Shown: positions 32,404 through 40,508 of the stretch, piece after piece
How positions within the stretch are numbered: the stretch's first letter is position 1
Layout of the letters: the number at the start of each line of letters is the position of its first letter
Assembly: GCF_045207655.1 (NCBI RefSeq)
Contig: NZ_CP108784.1
Span: 4,836,001 to 4,900,000 of the forward strand
Direction of reading: 5' to 3'
Source of the DNA: Embleya sp045207655
GTDB taxonomy: Bacteria; Actinomycetota; Actinomycetes; Streptomycetales; Streptomycetaceae
Length of the DNA: 64,000 bases
Notes under the pieces: generated by a model
Told to the model about the DNA's origin: nothing
Database searches by the model: none
What the model saw: the letters and a program-made list of their open reading frames with translations, nothing else
Position numbers and translations under genes: made by a program

Positions 32404-32934
32404 ATGCGTCTCATGGTGGATCTTCCCGACGGAGTGGCCCCGGAGGCCATCCGCGCACTCACGCTGAGTCGGGTTCGCGAACTCATGCGTGACGCCCAGC
32501 GCGAGGAGAACGATCTGTCCTATCTGCGGAGACTGCTGCAAGGGCGGATCGACATCCTGCGCGCCGAGCTGGCCCGGCGATCCGGCCAGGACGGCGCCGA
32601 GCCCGAATCGCCGGTGGTGGGCCGGCTGCCCGAGATCCTGTCCGAGTCCAGACCGCCCACCCGGGGCGCGCGGCACGTCAACGTCCAGCCGCCGCGCACC
32701 GATCGCTACCGGAGTTGGATCGAGCAACTCCTGGCCGACGTGGGCCTGTCCGACCTGGCCGCGCACACCGACGCGGAGCTGGGTGAGGCGCTGGACAAGC
32801 TCGGTGCCCACGAGCAGGAGGTGTCCTCGCGCCGGCACCGCCTCCAGCGCACCGCCGACGACTGCGCCGCCGAGATCACCCGCCGCTACCGCGAGGGCGA
32901 GGCGAAGGTGGAGGACCTGCTGTCGGGCCGATGA
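32404..32934 (+). CDS. rsiG: RsiG anti-sigma factor with two c-di-GMP binding motifs
   Basis: A 176-residue, mostly coiled-coil protein. It contains two exact copies of the RsiG signature E(x3)S(x2)R(x3)Q(x3)D: E35-S39-R42-Q46-D50 and E137-S141-R144-Q148-D152. RsiG holds the sporulation sigma factor WhiG inactive when loaded with c-di-GMP, delaying spore formation. Both motifs intact implies the two-motif, monomeric streptomycete form. The start is ATG 32404 or 32413; no strong ribosome site precedes either. A CdgB-like c-di-GMP synthase is encoded near the end of the window. Confidence 0.93.
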   Translation: MRLMVDLPDGVAPEAIRALTLSRVRELMRDAQREENDLSYLRRLLQGRIDILRAELARRSGQDGAEPESPVVGRLPEILSESRPPTRGARHVNVQPPRTDRYRSWIEQLLADVGLSDLAAHTDAELGEALDKLGAHEQEVSSRRHRLQRTADDCAAEITRRYREGEAKVEDLLSGR

Positions 32935-32998
32935 CACCTTCCCAACGATCGGGTCCGAACAAGCGGCACGATCGACTCCGCATACGGTTGCTAGCACA

Positions 32999-33018
32999 GT
33001 GCTTGCAATAGCAAGCAC
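32999..33018. promoter_or_regulatory. perfect palindrome upstream of the XRE regulator
   Basis: GTGCTTGC-AATA-GCAAGCAC is a perfect 8-bp inverted repeat. A related TTGCTAGCA lies just before it (32988-32996). The palindrome sits 21 bases upstream of the start codon of the XRE-type regulator, where an autoregulatory operator overlapping the promoter would be expected. Confidence 0.7.
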
Positions 33019-33038
33019 GATCTGTGCATGCTGGAGCC

Positions 33039-33479
33039 ATGGCAGGTCTGAACGTCGGCTCGCTGGGTGAGTACATCCGGGAGCAACGCCGCAACGCGCA
33101 ATATTCGCTTCGGCAACTCGCCGAGGCGGCCGGGGTCTCGAACCCCTATCTGAGCCAGATCGAGCGCGGTCTGCGGCGGCCGAGCGCGGAGATCCTGCAA
33201 CAGATCGCCAAGGCGCTCCGCATCTCGGCGGAAACGCTCTACGTGCAGGCGGGCATCCTCGACGAGCGCGAGGAGGGTGACCGTGAGGTGCGCACCGCGA
33301 TCATGGCGGATCCGGCGATCAACGACCGCCAGAAGCGGGTCCTCATCGAGATCTACGAGGCATTCCGCAAGGAGAACGCGCAGGACGGCGCCGTGCGGGA
33401 CGAACGGGGCGCCACCGACGGAACCGAGAACGGCAGGGCCGGCCGGGCCGTAACCGATCACCTCGATCCGAAAGAGTGA
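33039..33479 (+). CDS. XRE-family regulator (Rv0474-like)
   Basis: The 146-residue protein has an N-terminal helix-turn-helix (GEYIREQRRNAQYSLRQLAE ... SNPYLSQIERGLRRPSAEIL, residues 9-60) and a helical, charged C-terminus. It resembles the regulator encoded directly before hbhA in mycobacteria (Rv0474). Start at ATG 33039 with GGAG just upstream. It is 8 bases from the HbhA-like gene, so they are cotranscribed; it may control that gene and itself through the palindrome at 32999-33018. Confidence 0.85.
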   Translation: MAGLNVGSLGEYIREQRRNAQYSLRQLAEAAGVSNPYLSQIERGLRRPSAEILQQIAKALRISAETLYVQAGILDEREEGDREVRTAIMADPAINDRQKRVLIEIYEAFRKENAQDGAVRDERGATDGTENGRAGRAVTDHLDPKE

Positions 33480-33487
33480 GGAACACC

Positions 33488-33985
33488 ATGGCAATCGCCA
33501 CGGAACTGAAGAAGACCCTGACCGACACCACCCCGCTGTACGCCGTCGCCGGTGCCGGCGACCTGGTGGTGGAGAAGCTGCGCGAGTTGCCCGAGCGCTT
33601 CCGGGTCGAGGTCACCACCGACCCCAAGGTGCTCCGCGAGCGTCTGCAGACGCTGCCCGACCGCACCCAGACCTTCGCCAAGTCCCAGGTGGACAAGGCC
33701 AAGGAGCTCTACGAGGACCTCGCCGCGCGCGGCGAGAAGCTGGTCAAGCGGGTCGACCGGCAGGAGAGCACCAAGCGGGCCAAGGCGGCCGTGAGCACCA
33801 CCGAGAGCAAGGCGAAGGCCACCACGACCGCGGCGCGGCGCGGCGCGGCGAACGCCAAGTCGCAGGCGAAGTCCGCGGCGACCGCCGCCGCCAAGGCCGC
33901 CGACGCGGCGGCCGACGCCGTCGAGCAGGCAGCCGGCAAGGTCGGCGACTCGGGCTCCAAGCCGACCGCCGACACCAAGGCCTGA
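33488..33985 (+). CDS. HbhA-like coiled-coil protein with Lys/Ala-rich tail
   Basis: The 165-residue protein has an N-terminal amphipathic part (TPLYAVAGAGDLVVEKLREL, compare the PLLAALGAADLAL region of mycobacterial HBHA), a charged coiled coil, and a C-terminal Lys/Ala/Thr-rich tail (residues 97-165). The tail recalls the heparin-binding tail of HBHA, but its KxxA repeats are less regular and contain glutamate. In mycobacteria HBHA binds membranes, lipid bodies and host glycans. In a soil actinomycete a role in membrane or polymer binding is more likely. There is no signal peptide. A very strong terminator follows. Confidence 0.7.
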   Translation: MAIATELKKTLTDTTPLYAVAGAGDLVVEKLRELPERFRVEVTTDPKVLRERLQTLPDRTQTFAKSQVDKAKELYEDLAARGEKLVKRVDRQESTKRAKAAVSTTESKAKATTTAARRGAANAKSQAKSAATAAAKAADAAADAVEQAAGKVGDSGSKPTADTKA

Positions 33986-34010
33986 TCCTCGGCCCACGCA
34001 CACCGACGGA

Positions 34011-34048
34011 CCCGATGCCGCCTCGGCAACCCCCGAGGCGGCATCGGG
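34011..34048 (+). terminator. 16-bp perfect hairpin after the HbhA-like gene
   Basis: Bases 34011-34026 pair perfectly with 34033-34048 around CAACCC. The stem is GC-rich and closes the XRE/HbhA-like transcript or attenuates read-through to the DUF2516 gene that starts at 34111. Confidence 0.88.
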
Positions 34049-34110
34049 CATGCCAGACTGGAATCCCCGCACCACGTGGCGGCACGCGGCGGCCGCGCAG
34101 AGGAGGATCG

Positions 34111-34455
34111 ATGGAACTGGCCATGGCCGATGGTCTGCTGACGGCCAAGTTCGACCAGGTGCTGACCTGGCTGTTCCTCGGCATCCTGCTGCTCAAGGTG
34201 TTCTGCCTGTTCGACGCCGCCTTCCGGCGCGAGGACGCCTACCGCGCGGCGGACAAGAAGAAGAAGTCCTTCTGGCTGATCGTGCTCGGCGTCGCGGTCG
34301 TGGTCGACGTGCTGCCGATCGGCCTGGGTCTGATCCTGATGCTCGCGGGCCTGGTCGCGGCGATCGTCTACCTCGTCGACGTGCGGCCCGCGCTCAAGGA
34401 GGTCGCCGGCGGTCGCGGCGGCGGTCGCAACATGGGGCCGTACGGCCCCTGGTGA
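34111..34455 (+). CDS. DUF2516 membrane protein
   Basis: A 114-residue protein with two to three membrane helices (WLFLGILLLKVFCLFDAAF; FWLIVLGVAVVVDVLP; LGLILMLAGLVAAIVYLVDV) and the KKKK turn between the first two. It fits DUF2516, whose mycobacterial member (Rv0476) follows hbhA. ATG 34111 has a perfect AGGAGG. Function unknown. The three-gene order XRE, HbhA-like, DUF2516 is shared with mycobacteria. Confidence 0.85.
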   Translation: MELAMADGLLTAKFDQVLTWLFLGILLLKVFCLFDAAFRREDAYRAADKKKKSFWLIVLGVAVVVDVLPIGLGLILMLAGLVAAIVYLVDVRPALKEVAGGRGGGRNMGPYGPW

Positions 34456-34497
34456 ACCGCCGGGCCCGACCCGCGGGGCCCGACCCGCCGGCCGCGC

Positions 34498-34941
34498 TCA
34501 GCGCGTGGGCAGCTTGACCACCGAGACGAAGAACTCGTCGATGTGCCGCACGACGCTGATGAACTGCTCGAAGTCCACCGGCTTGGTGACATAGGCGTTC
34601 GCGTGCAGGTGGTAGCTGCGCAGCACGTCCTCCTCGGCCTCGGACGTGGTCAGCACGACCACCGGGATCCGGCGCAGGTCCTCGTCCGCCTTGATCTCCT
34701 CCAGCACCTCCCGGCCGTCCTTGCGCGGCAGGTTGAGGTCCAACAGGATCAGGTCCGGGCGCGGCGCGTCGGTGTACTCGCCCTCGCGGCGCAGGAACGC
34801 CACCGCCTCGACGCCGTCGCTGACCACGTGCAGCGTGTTGCGCACCTTGTTGTCCTCGAACGCCTCGCGCGTCATCAACACGTCGCCCGGGTCGTCCTCG
34901 ACCAACAGGACTTCGATGGCTCCCTCGATGGGGTGGGTCAT
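34498..34941 (-). CDS. single-domain response regulator (Rcp1-like)
   Basis: The 147-residue protein is a receiver alone: acidic pair in LLVEDDPGD, phosphoacceptor in LILLDLNLPRKDG, Thr in VVLTTS and Lys in YVTKPVD. It has no output domain, like cyanobacterial Rcp1, so it probably works as a phosphate shuttle or by protein contact. Its ATG overlaps the kinase stop as ATGA, so it is the likely partner of that kinase. Confidence 0.92.
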   Translation of the reverse strand: MTHPIEGAIEVLLVEDDPGDVLMTREAFEDNKVRNTLHVVSDGVEAVAFLRREGEYTDAPRPDLILLDLNLPRKDGREVLEEIKADEDLRRIPVVVLTTSEAEEDVLRSYHLHANAYVTKPVDFEQFISVVRHIDEFFVSVVKLPTR

Positions 34942-36596
34942 GCGTTGCTCCCTCGTACCGCTTCGTCGGCCGGTCCCTGGGACTGCGGCTCGCGGGTGGT
35001 CGGTTCCGGCCGCTCCGGTTCCGGCTCGGATTCGCGCGGCTCCGGCAGCGCGGCCGGCGGCGGTCCCGGCAGGGTCCAGCGGATCGTGGTGCCGCCGGTG
35101 CCCTCGGCATCCAGCCAGATTCGGCCGCCGTGGTACTCCACGATCTTCTTGCACATGGCCAGCCCGATGCCGGTGCCGGCGTAAGCGTCCTTCGGATGCA
35201 GCCGCTGGAAGATCACGAAGATCCGGTCCGCGTACTGCGGCTCGATCCCGATGCCGTTGTCGACGCAGGAGAACTCCCACTGCGCGCCGTCCCAGCGGGC
35301 GCCCAGGTGCACGCGCGGCACCTCCTCGGCGTGGAACTTGATCGCGTTGCCGACCAGGTTCTGCACCAGTTGACCCAGCAGCAGCCCGTCGCCCGGCACC
35401 GTGGGCAGCGGGTCGGCGGTGATGCTCGCGCCGCTCTCCTCGCGTGCGGCGGCCAGCGCGTGCAGCGCGTGGTCCAGGCACTCGCGCAGGTCCACATCGC
35501 CGCGCTCGGTGTCCAACCGGCCCACCCGGGAGAACGCGAGCAGGTCGTTGATCAGCGTCTGCATGCGCTTGGCGCCGTCCACCGCGAACGCGATGTACTG
35601 GTCGGCCCGCTCGTCCAGTTGGCCCTTGTACCGCTTTTCCAGGAGTTGGCAGAAGCTGGCCACCTTGCGCAGCGGCTCCTGGAGGTCGTGCGAGGCGACG
35701 TAGGCGAACTGCTCCAACTCGGCGTTCGAGCGGCGCAGATCCTCGGCCTGCTCGTCGATCAGCGCCCGGGCCGCCTCGGTGCTGTGCAACTCCTCCACGA
35801 TCCGGTCGCGCATCGAGTTCACGTCGTAGGCGAGAGCGGTGATCTCGGCCGGCCCCCGGCCGGTCAGCACCTGGTTGTAGTGGCCCTCGGTGACCTTGCG
35901 GACCTGCTCGCCCAGATGCTCCAGCGGGCGGGTGACCATCCGGCGGAACACCAGCGCGACCAGCAGCACCAGCCCGGTGAACAGCGCGGCCACCGCGATC
36001 AGCGTCGCGGTCAGCGTGGTGGCGTCGCGGGAGAGTTCCTCGCGCGCCCGCGCCCGCTCGTCGCCGAGGTCGGCCTGCTGGGCGGCCGTCGCCGCACGCA
36101 CCGCGTCGAACAGTCGTTTGCCCTGATCGGGCGGCAAGGCGCCGATGGTGGCCGCCCGGTCGGCGAGTGCCGGTTCCGCGTAGCCCGTGCGCCACGCCTG
36201 CGCCCGGGCGCCCACCTCGGCCAGGTCGGCGCGCAGCCGGTCACCCTCGGCCGACTTCGGCAACAGCCGCTCCAGGTCCGTGTACGCCCGGTTCTCCTCG
36301 GTCCGGCCCTGCGTGTACGGCTCGCGCAGGCTCGGGTCGCCGCCGATGATCCAGCCGCGCACGCCGGTCTCCTGGTCGATCAGCGCGTTCTCCAGCCGCA
36401 GAGCGGCGTTGGCGGCCGGTTCCAGGCGGTCCAGGACGGTGTGCCGCGAGTCGTTCAGGCGCGATATCGCCAGCGCGCCGACCACCGCGGAGATCACGAT
36501 CACCAGCGCGAGCAGGCCCAGGCCCAGCCCGACCACCTGGCGCATGCGGGGTCCGCCCCGCCGCTCCCGCTCCTGCTGAGTCCGCTCCTGAATCAC
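34938..36596 (-). CDS. CHASE3-HAMP sensor histidine kinase
   Basis: A 552-residue kinase. Order: membrane helix (VVGLGLGLLALVIVISAVVG), extracytoplasmic CHASE3 domain (ALRLENALIDQETGVRGWII), second membrane helix, HAMP (RRMVTRPLEHL), coiled coil, HisKA with phosphoacceptor in FAYVASHDLQEPL, and HATPase_c (NLVGNAIKFH, VDNGIGIEP, GTGIGLAMCKK). The C-terminus is a Pro/Glu-rich tail. GTG 36596 overlaps the stop of the PP2C gene, and the receiver gene overlaps its own stop, so all three are coupled. The signal is unknown. Confidence 0.93.
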   Translation of the reverse strand: MIQERTQQERERRGGPRMRQVVGLGLGLLALVIVISAVVGALAISRLNDSRHTVLDRLEPAANAALRLENALIDQETGVRGWIIGGDPSLREPYTQGRTEENRAYTDLERLLPKSAEGDRLRADLAEVGARAQAWRTGYAEPALADRAATIGALPPDQGKRLFDAVRAATAAQQADLGDERARAREELSRDATTLTATLIAVAALFTGLVLLVALVFRRMVTRPLEHLGEQVRKVTEGHYNQVLTGRGPAEITALAYDVNSMRDRIVEELHSTEAARALIDEQAEDLRRSNAELEQFAYVASHDLQEPLRKVASFCQLLEKRYKGQLDERADQYIAFAVDGAKRMQTLINDLLAFSRVGRLDTERGDVDLRECLDHALHALAAAREESGASITADPLPTVPGDGLLLGQLVQNLVGNAIKFHAEEVPRVHLGARWDGAQWEFSCVDNGIGIEPQYADRIFVIFQRLHPKDAYAGTGIGLAMCKKIVEYHGGRIWLDAEGTGGTTIRWTLPGPPPAALPEPRESEPEPERPEPTTREPQSQGPADEAVRGSNA

Positions 36597-37921
36597 GCCG
36601 TGTCGTCCTCGCCCGTCGTCTGGCCCGGCAGCACCGGATGTCCCCCCTGCACGCCGTGCAACGGGCGATCGGGGTCGTGCCGCAGCAGCAACACCGCCAC
36701 GTCGTCGTTGAGACTGCCCCCGTGCAGGTCTTCCACCGCGGCCACGGCGGAATCGATCAGGTCGTAACCGGAGCGTCCGGCCGCGAGGAGCCGGCCGATC
36801 ATGGGCAACAGACCCTCGGTGCCCAGTCGTTCCGGGCCCGGGCCGATCCGGCCCTCGATCAGTCCGTCGGTGTAGAGCAGGAGCGACCAGTCCGTGCCCA
36901 GCTCCATCGACTCGTGGCCCCAGCGCCCGTCCGGGAACAGGCCCAGCGCCGGGCCGGTCGCGCCCTCGGACAACGGTGCGACGCCCTTGGGCGTGAGCAG
37001 CAGCGGCGCCGGATGGCCCGCGAGGTAGACCTGCCCGCGTCGACGATCGGGCTCGATGATGGTCATGCACAACGTGGCGAACATCTCGTCCGAGCGTCGC
37101 TCGTGTTCGAAGATCCGCTCCAGCGTGGTGAGCAATTCGCCGCCGGTGAGCCCGGCGAAGATCAGCGAGCGCCAGGCGATCCGCAGGTTGACCCCCAGCG
37201 CGGCCTCGTCCGGCCCGTGCCCGCAGACGTCGCCGATCATCACGTGCACGCGCCCGTCGGCGGTCTGCACCGCGTCGTACAGGTCCCCGCCCAGCAGCGC
37301 CCGCTGGCGACCGGGGCGATAGCGCGCGCGGAAGTCCAGTGTCGGGTCGCGCAGGATCGGCGCGGGGAGCAGCCCGCGTTCCAGGCGCGCGTTCTCCTGC
37401 GCGCGCAGCTCCGACTCCACCAGTCGGCGCTGCGACTCGTCGGCCCGCTTGCGCTCCAGGGCGTAGCGGATCGCCCGGGACAACAACGAGCCGTCGATCT
37501 CCTGCTTGACCAGGTAGTCCTGGGCGCCGGCGGCGACCGCGGCCGAACCGCGATGCGCGTCGGACAGGCCGGTGAGCACGATCACCGCGGTCCGCGGCGC
37601 GAACAGCAGCAGTCGGTGCAGCCCGTTCAGCCCCTCGGCGTCGGGCAGTCCCAGGTCCAGCAGGACGCAGCCGATGTCCTCGCCGAGCTTGACCATGGCC
37701 TCGGCCATCGACCGGGCCCAGACGATCTCCATCGGGTCCGGGGAGTCGGCGAGCAACTCCTCCACCAGGAAGGCGTCGCCCGCGTCGTCCTCGATGAGCA
37801 GGACGCGCAGCGGGTGCGCGGCGTGGGCGACCGGGGCCGATGCCGCGGGGGCGGGCATCGGTACCGCGCGGTAGTCGGTCCGTTCGACCGCTTTGCCGTC
37901 GCCGCCGTACGCGGGGCGCAC
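36593..37921 (-). CDS. receiver-PP2C (SpoIIE/RsbU-type) protein phosphatase
   Basis: The 442-residue protein has a receiver domain (LLIEDDAGD; phosphoacceptor in CVLLDLGLPDAEG; Lys in DYLVKQEI), a short coiled coil, and a SpoIIE-type PP2C domain (GGDLYDAV, MIGDVCGHGPDEAA, LYTDGLIEG, SLNDDVAVLLL) with the metal-binding aspartates in place. Such proteins dephosphorylate anti-anti-sigma factors. GTG 37921 is preceded by GGAGGT. It is first of the three-gene signalling operon, so the kinase and the small receiver may control its activity. Confidence 0.92.
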   Translation of the reverse strand: MRPAYGGDGKAVERTDYRAVPMPAPAASAPVAHAAHPLRVLLIEDDAGDAFLVEELLADSPDPMEIVWARSMAEAMVKLGEDIGCVLLDLGLPDAEGLNGLHRLLLFAPRTAVIVLTGLSDAHRGSAAVAAGAQDYLVKQEIDGSLLSRAIRYALERKRADESQRRLVESELRAQENARLERGLLPAPILRDPTLDFRARYRPGRQRALLGGDLYDAVQTADGRVHVMIGDVCGHGPDEAALGVNLRIAWRSLIFAGLTGGELLTTLERIFEHERRSDEMFATLCMTIIEPDRRRGQVYLAGHPAPLLLTPKGVAPLSEGATGPALGLFPDGRWGHESMELGTDWSLLLYTDGLIEGRIGPGPERLGTEGLLPMIGRLLAAGRSGYDLIDSAVAAVEDLHGGSLNDDVAVLLLRHDPDRPLHGVQGGHPVLPGQTTGEDDTA

Positions 37922-38039
37922 GCCACCACCTCCGGGATTGATGTCGCCGCACGAATCGTTGTCGTACGGCAATCGAAAAAGGACGATAGCGCGGCGGGGT
38001 GTGAGCGGGTAACCGCACGGCGCGCGGGTTCGGCCGAAG

Positions 38040-38504
38040 CTAGGTCGGGTCGGCGGCTCGTTGCGCCGCGTCACGCAGTACCGCGAGGGATCGCACGAGC
38101 GAGTCCAACTCGTCCGCCTCCAGATGTATCAAGACCTTGGCCAGGGCCTGTCGTCGAGCCGACCGCAGTTCCTCCACGAACCCGACCCCGTCGGGCGCCA
38201 GCCGCAGCACCACCTCCCGGCGGTCGGTCGGGCTCAGCCCGCGCACCAGCAGGCCGGCGTCCTCCAGACGGTCGCACAAGCGGCTCGCCGAGGACGGGAT
38301 GGCCCGCAACCGGGCGGCCAGCATGTTCAGATTGATGCCGTCGTGACCGGCGATCACGAGGAGGGCCCGCAACTGGGACGGCGAGACCCGGCCGCCCAGA
38401 TCGCCGTGTGCGCGGGTGCGTACCGCGGCCAGCCACTCGCACAGTGCGTCCACACGATCGAGCAGTTCCGCGGGTAGGTCCCCTTCTCCTCGGGCCACGG
38501 ACAT
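38040..38504 (-). CDS. MarR-family transcriptional regulator
   Basis: A 154-residue winged-helix protein. SPSQLRALLVIAGHDGINLNMLAARL, then SASRLCDRLEDAGLLVRGLSPTDRREVVLRL, is the MarR DNA-binding core with the wing. It is divergent from the macrodomain gene with 61 bases between starts, so it may control that gene. The ligand is unknown. An in-frame GTG two codons into the frame is an alternative start. Confidence 0.88.
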   Translation of the reverse strand: MSVARGEGDLPAELLDRVDALCEWLAAVRTRAHGDLGGRVSPSQLRALLVIAGHDGINLNMLAARLRAIPSSASRLCDRLEDAGLLVRGLSPTDRREVVLRLAPDGVGFVEELRSARRQALAKVLIHLEADELDSLVRSLAVLRDAAQRAADPT

Positions 38505-38565
38505 TCGGCCACTGTGCCGGCTGAGGGAGCGGGAGCGCCACGCCGGGGGCCGGCAGGCTGGGCCC

Positions 38566-39081
38566 ATGACACGGATGACTCTCGTGCGCGGCGACATCAC
38601 CGAACAACACGTGGACGCGATCGTGAACGCGGCGAACTCCTCCCTGATGGGCGGTGGCGGTGTCGACGGCGCGATCCACCGCAAGGGCGGTCCGGAGATC
38701 CTGGCCGAGTGCCGGGCGCTGCGCGCGGCAAAGCTCGGGAAGGGCCTGAAGACCGGCGCCGCGGTGGCCACCACCGCGGGACGCCTGCCGGCGCGGTGGG
38801 TCGTGCACACGGTGGGGCCGGTGTACAGCCACACCGACGACCGGTCCGCGTTGTTGGCGTCCTGCTACCGCGAGGCGCTGCGGGTGGCGGACGACCTCGG
38901 CGCGACCTCGGCGGCGTTCCCGGCGATCTCCGCGGGCATCTACGGCTGGCCGATGGACGACGCGGCGCGGATCGCGGTCGAGACCGTGCACGCGACGCCG
39001 TCCGCGCTCGAGGAGGTGCGCTTCGTGCTGTTCGAGGCGCGCGCGTACGTCGCGTTCGAGCAGGCGGTCGCCGCGCTGTAG
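38566..39081 (+). CDS. macrodomain ADP-ribose/O-acetyl-ADP-ribose hydrolase
   Basis: A 171-residue single macrodomain of the MacroD/YmdB type: VDAIVNAANSSLMGGGGVDGAIHRKGG-region residues include the conserved NAAN and GGGGVDGAIH loops, and later PAISAGIYGWP. These enzymes remove acetyl or ADP-ribose groups from O-acetyl-ADP-ribose or modified proteins. It is divergent from the MarR regulator and convergent with the NlpC/P60 gene, separated from it by a hairpin. Confidence 0.94.
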   Translation: MTRMTLVRGDITEQHVDAIVNAANSSLMGGGGVDGAIHRKGGPEILAECRALRAAKLGKGLKTGAAVATTAGRLPARWVVHTVGPVYSHTDDRSALLASCYREALRVADDLGATSAAFPAISAGIYGWPMDDAARIAVETVHATPSALEEVRFVLFEARAYVAFEQAVAAL

Positions 39082-39094
39082 ACCCGGACACGGC

Positions 39095-39124
39095 TGTGGG
39101 CCGGACCCCGGGGCCCGACCCACA
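39095..39124. terminator. hairpin between macrodomain and NlpC/P60 genes
   Basis: TGTGGG (39095-39100) pairs with CCCACA (39119-39124), with an inner CCCC/GGGG stem and two mismatches. It lies between convergent stops and may end both transcripts. Confidence 0.65.
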
Positions 39125-39140
39125 CGCGTTGTCGAGGTGC

Positions 39141-40508
39141 TCAGCCGCCGCTCGGGACGGCCGAGGTCTTCCCGGACGGGCTGCCCGACGTGGAGTTGCT
39201 CGGCGCCCCGGTCGACGGCGGCGCCGACGTGGGCGGCTGCGTCGTCGGCGGTTCGGTGCTCGGCGGCGCGGTGGTCACCGGCGGGGTGGTCACCGGTGGC
39301 GTCACCGGAGGGGTCGTGACCGGCGGCGTGACCGGGGGTGTCGTCACCGGCGGCGTGACCGGCGGCGTCGTGGGCGTGGTCGGCGGAGCCGGGACGTGCG
39401 GGATGGCCGGGGCGTTCACCGTGCCGGCGCCCGCGTCGGGACGCACCACGCCGAGGATCGGCATCGAGCCGGCGTTCGCCACGGTGATCGTGCGGCCCGG
39501 TCGGGGCGCGTGCACCATCTTGCCGTTGCCCAGGTACATGGCGATGTGGCTCGCGTCGGAGAAGTAGACGATCAGGTCGCCCGGGCGCATGTCGGCGAGC
39601 GGCACGCGCGGCAGCGACGCCCACTGCTCCTGCGAGGTGCGGCGGATCGGCACTCCCGCGAACGCCCACGCCTTCGAGGTCAGACCGGAGCAGTCGTAAC
39701 CGTCCGGGCCCACGCCGCCCCAGATGTAGGGCTTGCCGATCTTGTCGATCGCGAACGCGATGGCCAGCGCGGCCTTGGGCGTGGTCTGCTGGTCCGGCTT
39801 GCCGATCAACGTGTTCAGCTGGGCCTGGCCGGCCTCCGCGGACAGCGCCTCCATCCGGGCCAGTTCGGCGAGCTGCTCGGGGGTGAGGCCGGCCAGTATC
39901 TTCTCGGCCTCGGCGATCCGGGTCTGGATGTCGGTCCGGCTGCCGGCCGCCTCCTGCTCCAGCCGACGGCTCTCGGCGAGCTGGGTGTCCGCGCTCTTCT
40001 GCATCGCGGTGAGCTGGAGTTCGGCCTGCTTGGCTCGATTGATGGTGTCCAACTGCGTCTGCGAGATGTGCTCGTACGCCGGCGCGTCGCGCAGGAAGCC
40101 CTGCGGGTCCGAGGTCAGCATCAGGGTGAGCAGCGGGTCCAGGCCGCGGGTGGTGTACTGCAACCGGGCCAGCCGGCCGAGGTCGTCGCGGGCCTTCTCG
40201 ACGTTCTGCCGGGCCCACACCACGCCCGCGTTCACGTCGTTGACCTTGACCTGGGTGCGGGCCAGTTGTTCGGTGGTGGCGTTGAACCGCTCGGTGGCCT
40301 GCTCGGCCTGGCGGTACAGCTCCTGCACCCGGGCCTGCGCGGCCAGCAGATCCTGCACCGACGTGATCGCGGTCCCGGCCGGCGGCACGGGCGGTATGCC
40401 CGGGTCCGCCCACGCGTTTCCGCCGAACAGGGCCGCGCACAACAGCGCCGCGCCGCAGGTGGTCACAGCCCGGGTTCGCAGACCTTTTCGGCCCCCGAGT
40501 TTCACCAT
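39141..40508 (-). CDS. secreted NlpC/P60 peptidoglycan hydrolase with coiled coil and Pro/Thr tail
   Basis: The 455-residue protein has a Sec signal (residues 1-34, cut near NAWA), a long coiled coil (about 50-225), a NlpC/P60 domain with catalytic Cys273 (YDCSG), His321 (SHIAMYLG) and His333, and a C-terminal tail built of TPPVTPPVT-type repeats. It should cut peptidoglycan stem peptides (D-Glu-gamma-mDAP/LL-DAP) outside the cell; the coiled coil may regulate or locate it, as in RipC-type hydrolases. ATG 40508 has AAAGGGCGAAAGC upstream. Confidence 0.93.
   Translation of the reverse strand: MVKLGGRKGLRTRAVTTCGAALLCAALFGGNAWADPGIPPVPPAGTAITSVQDLLAAQARVQELYRQAEQATERFNATTEQLARTQVKVNDVNAGVVWARQNVEKARDDLGRLARLQYTTRGLDPLLTLMLTSDPQGFLRDAPAYEHISQTQLDTINRAKQAELQLTAMQKSADTQLAESRRLEQEAAGSRTDIQTRIAEAEKILAGLTPEQLAELARMEALSAEAGQAQLNTLIGKPDQQTTPKAALAIAFAIDKIGKPYIWGGVGPDGYDCSGLTSKAWAFAGVPIRRTSQEQWASLPRVPLADMRPGDLIVYFSDASHIAMYLGNGKMVHAPRPGRTITVANAGSMPILGVVRPDAGAGTVNAPAIPHVPAPPTTPTTPPVTPPVTTPPVTPPVTTPPVTPPVTTPPVTTAPPSTEPPTTQPPTSAPPSTGAPSNSTSGSPSGKTSAVPSGG

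Noticed and set aside
39190..39567. Plus-strand frame with GGVVTGGVTGG repeats
   Set aside because: It is the complement of the Pro/Thr repeat tail of the NlpC/P60 gene, whose signal peptide and catalytic residues are clear.
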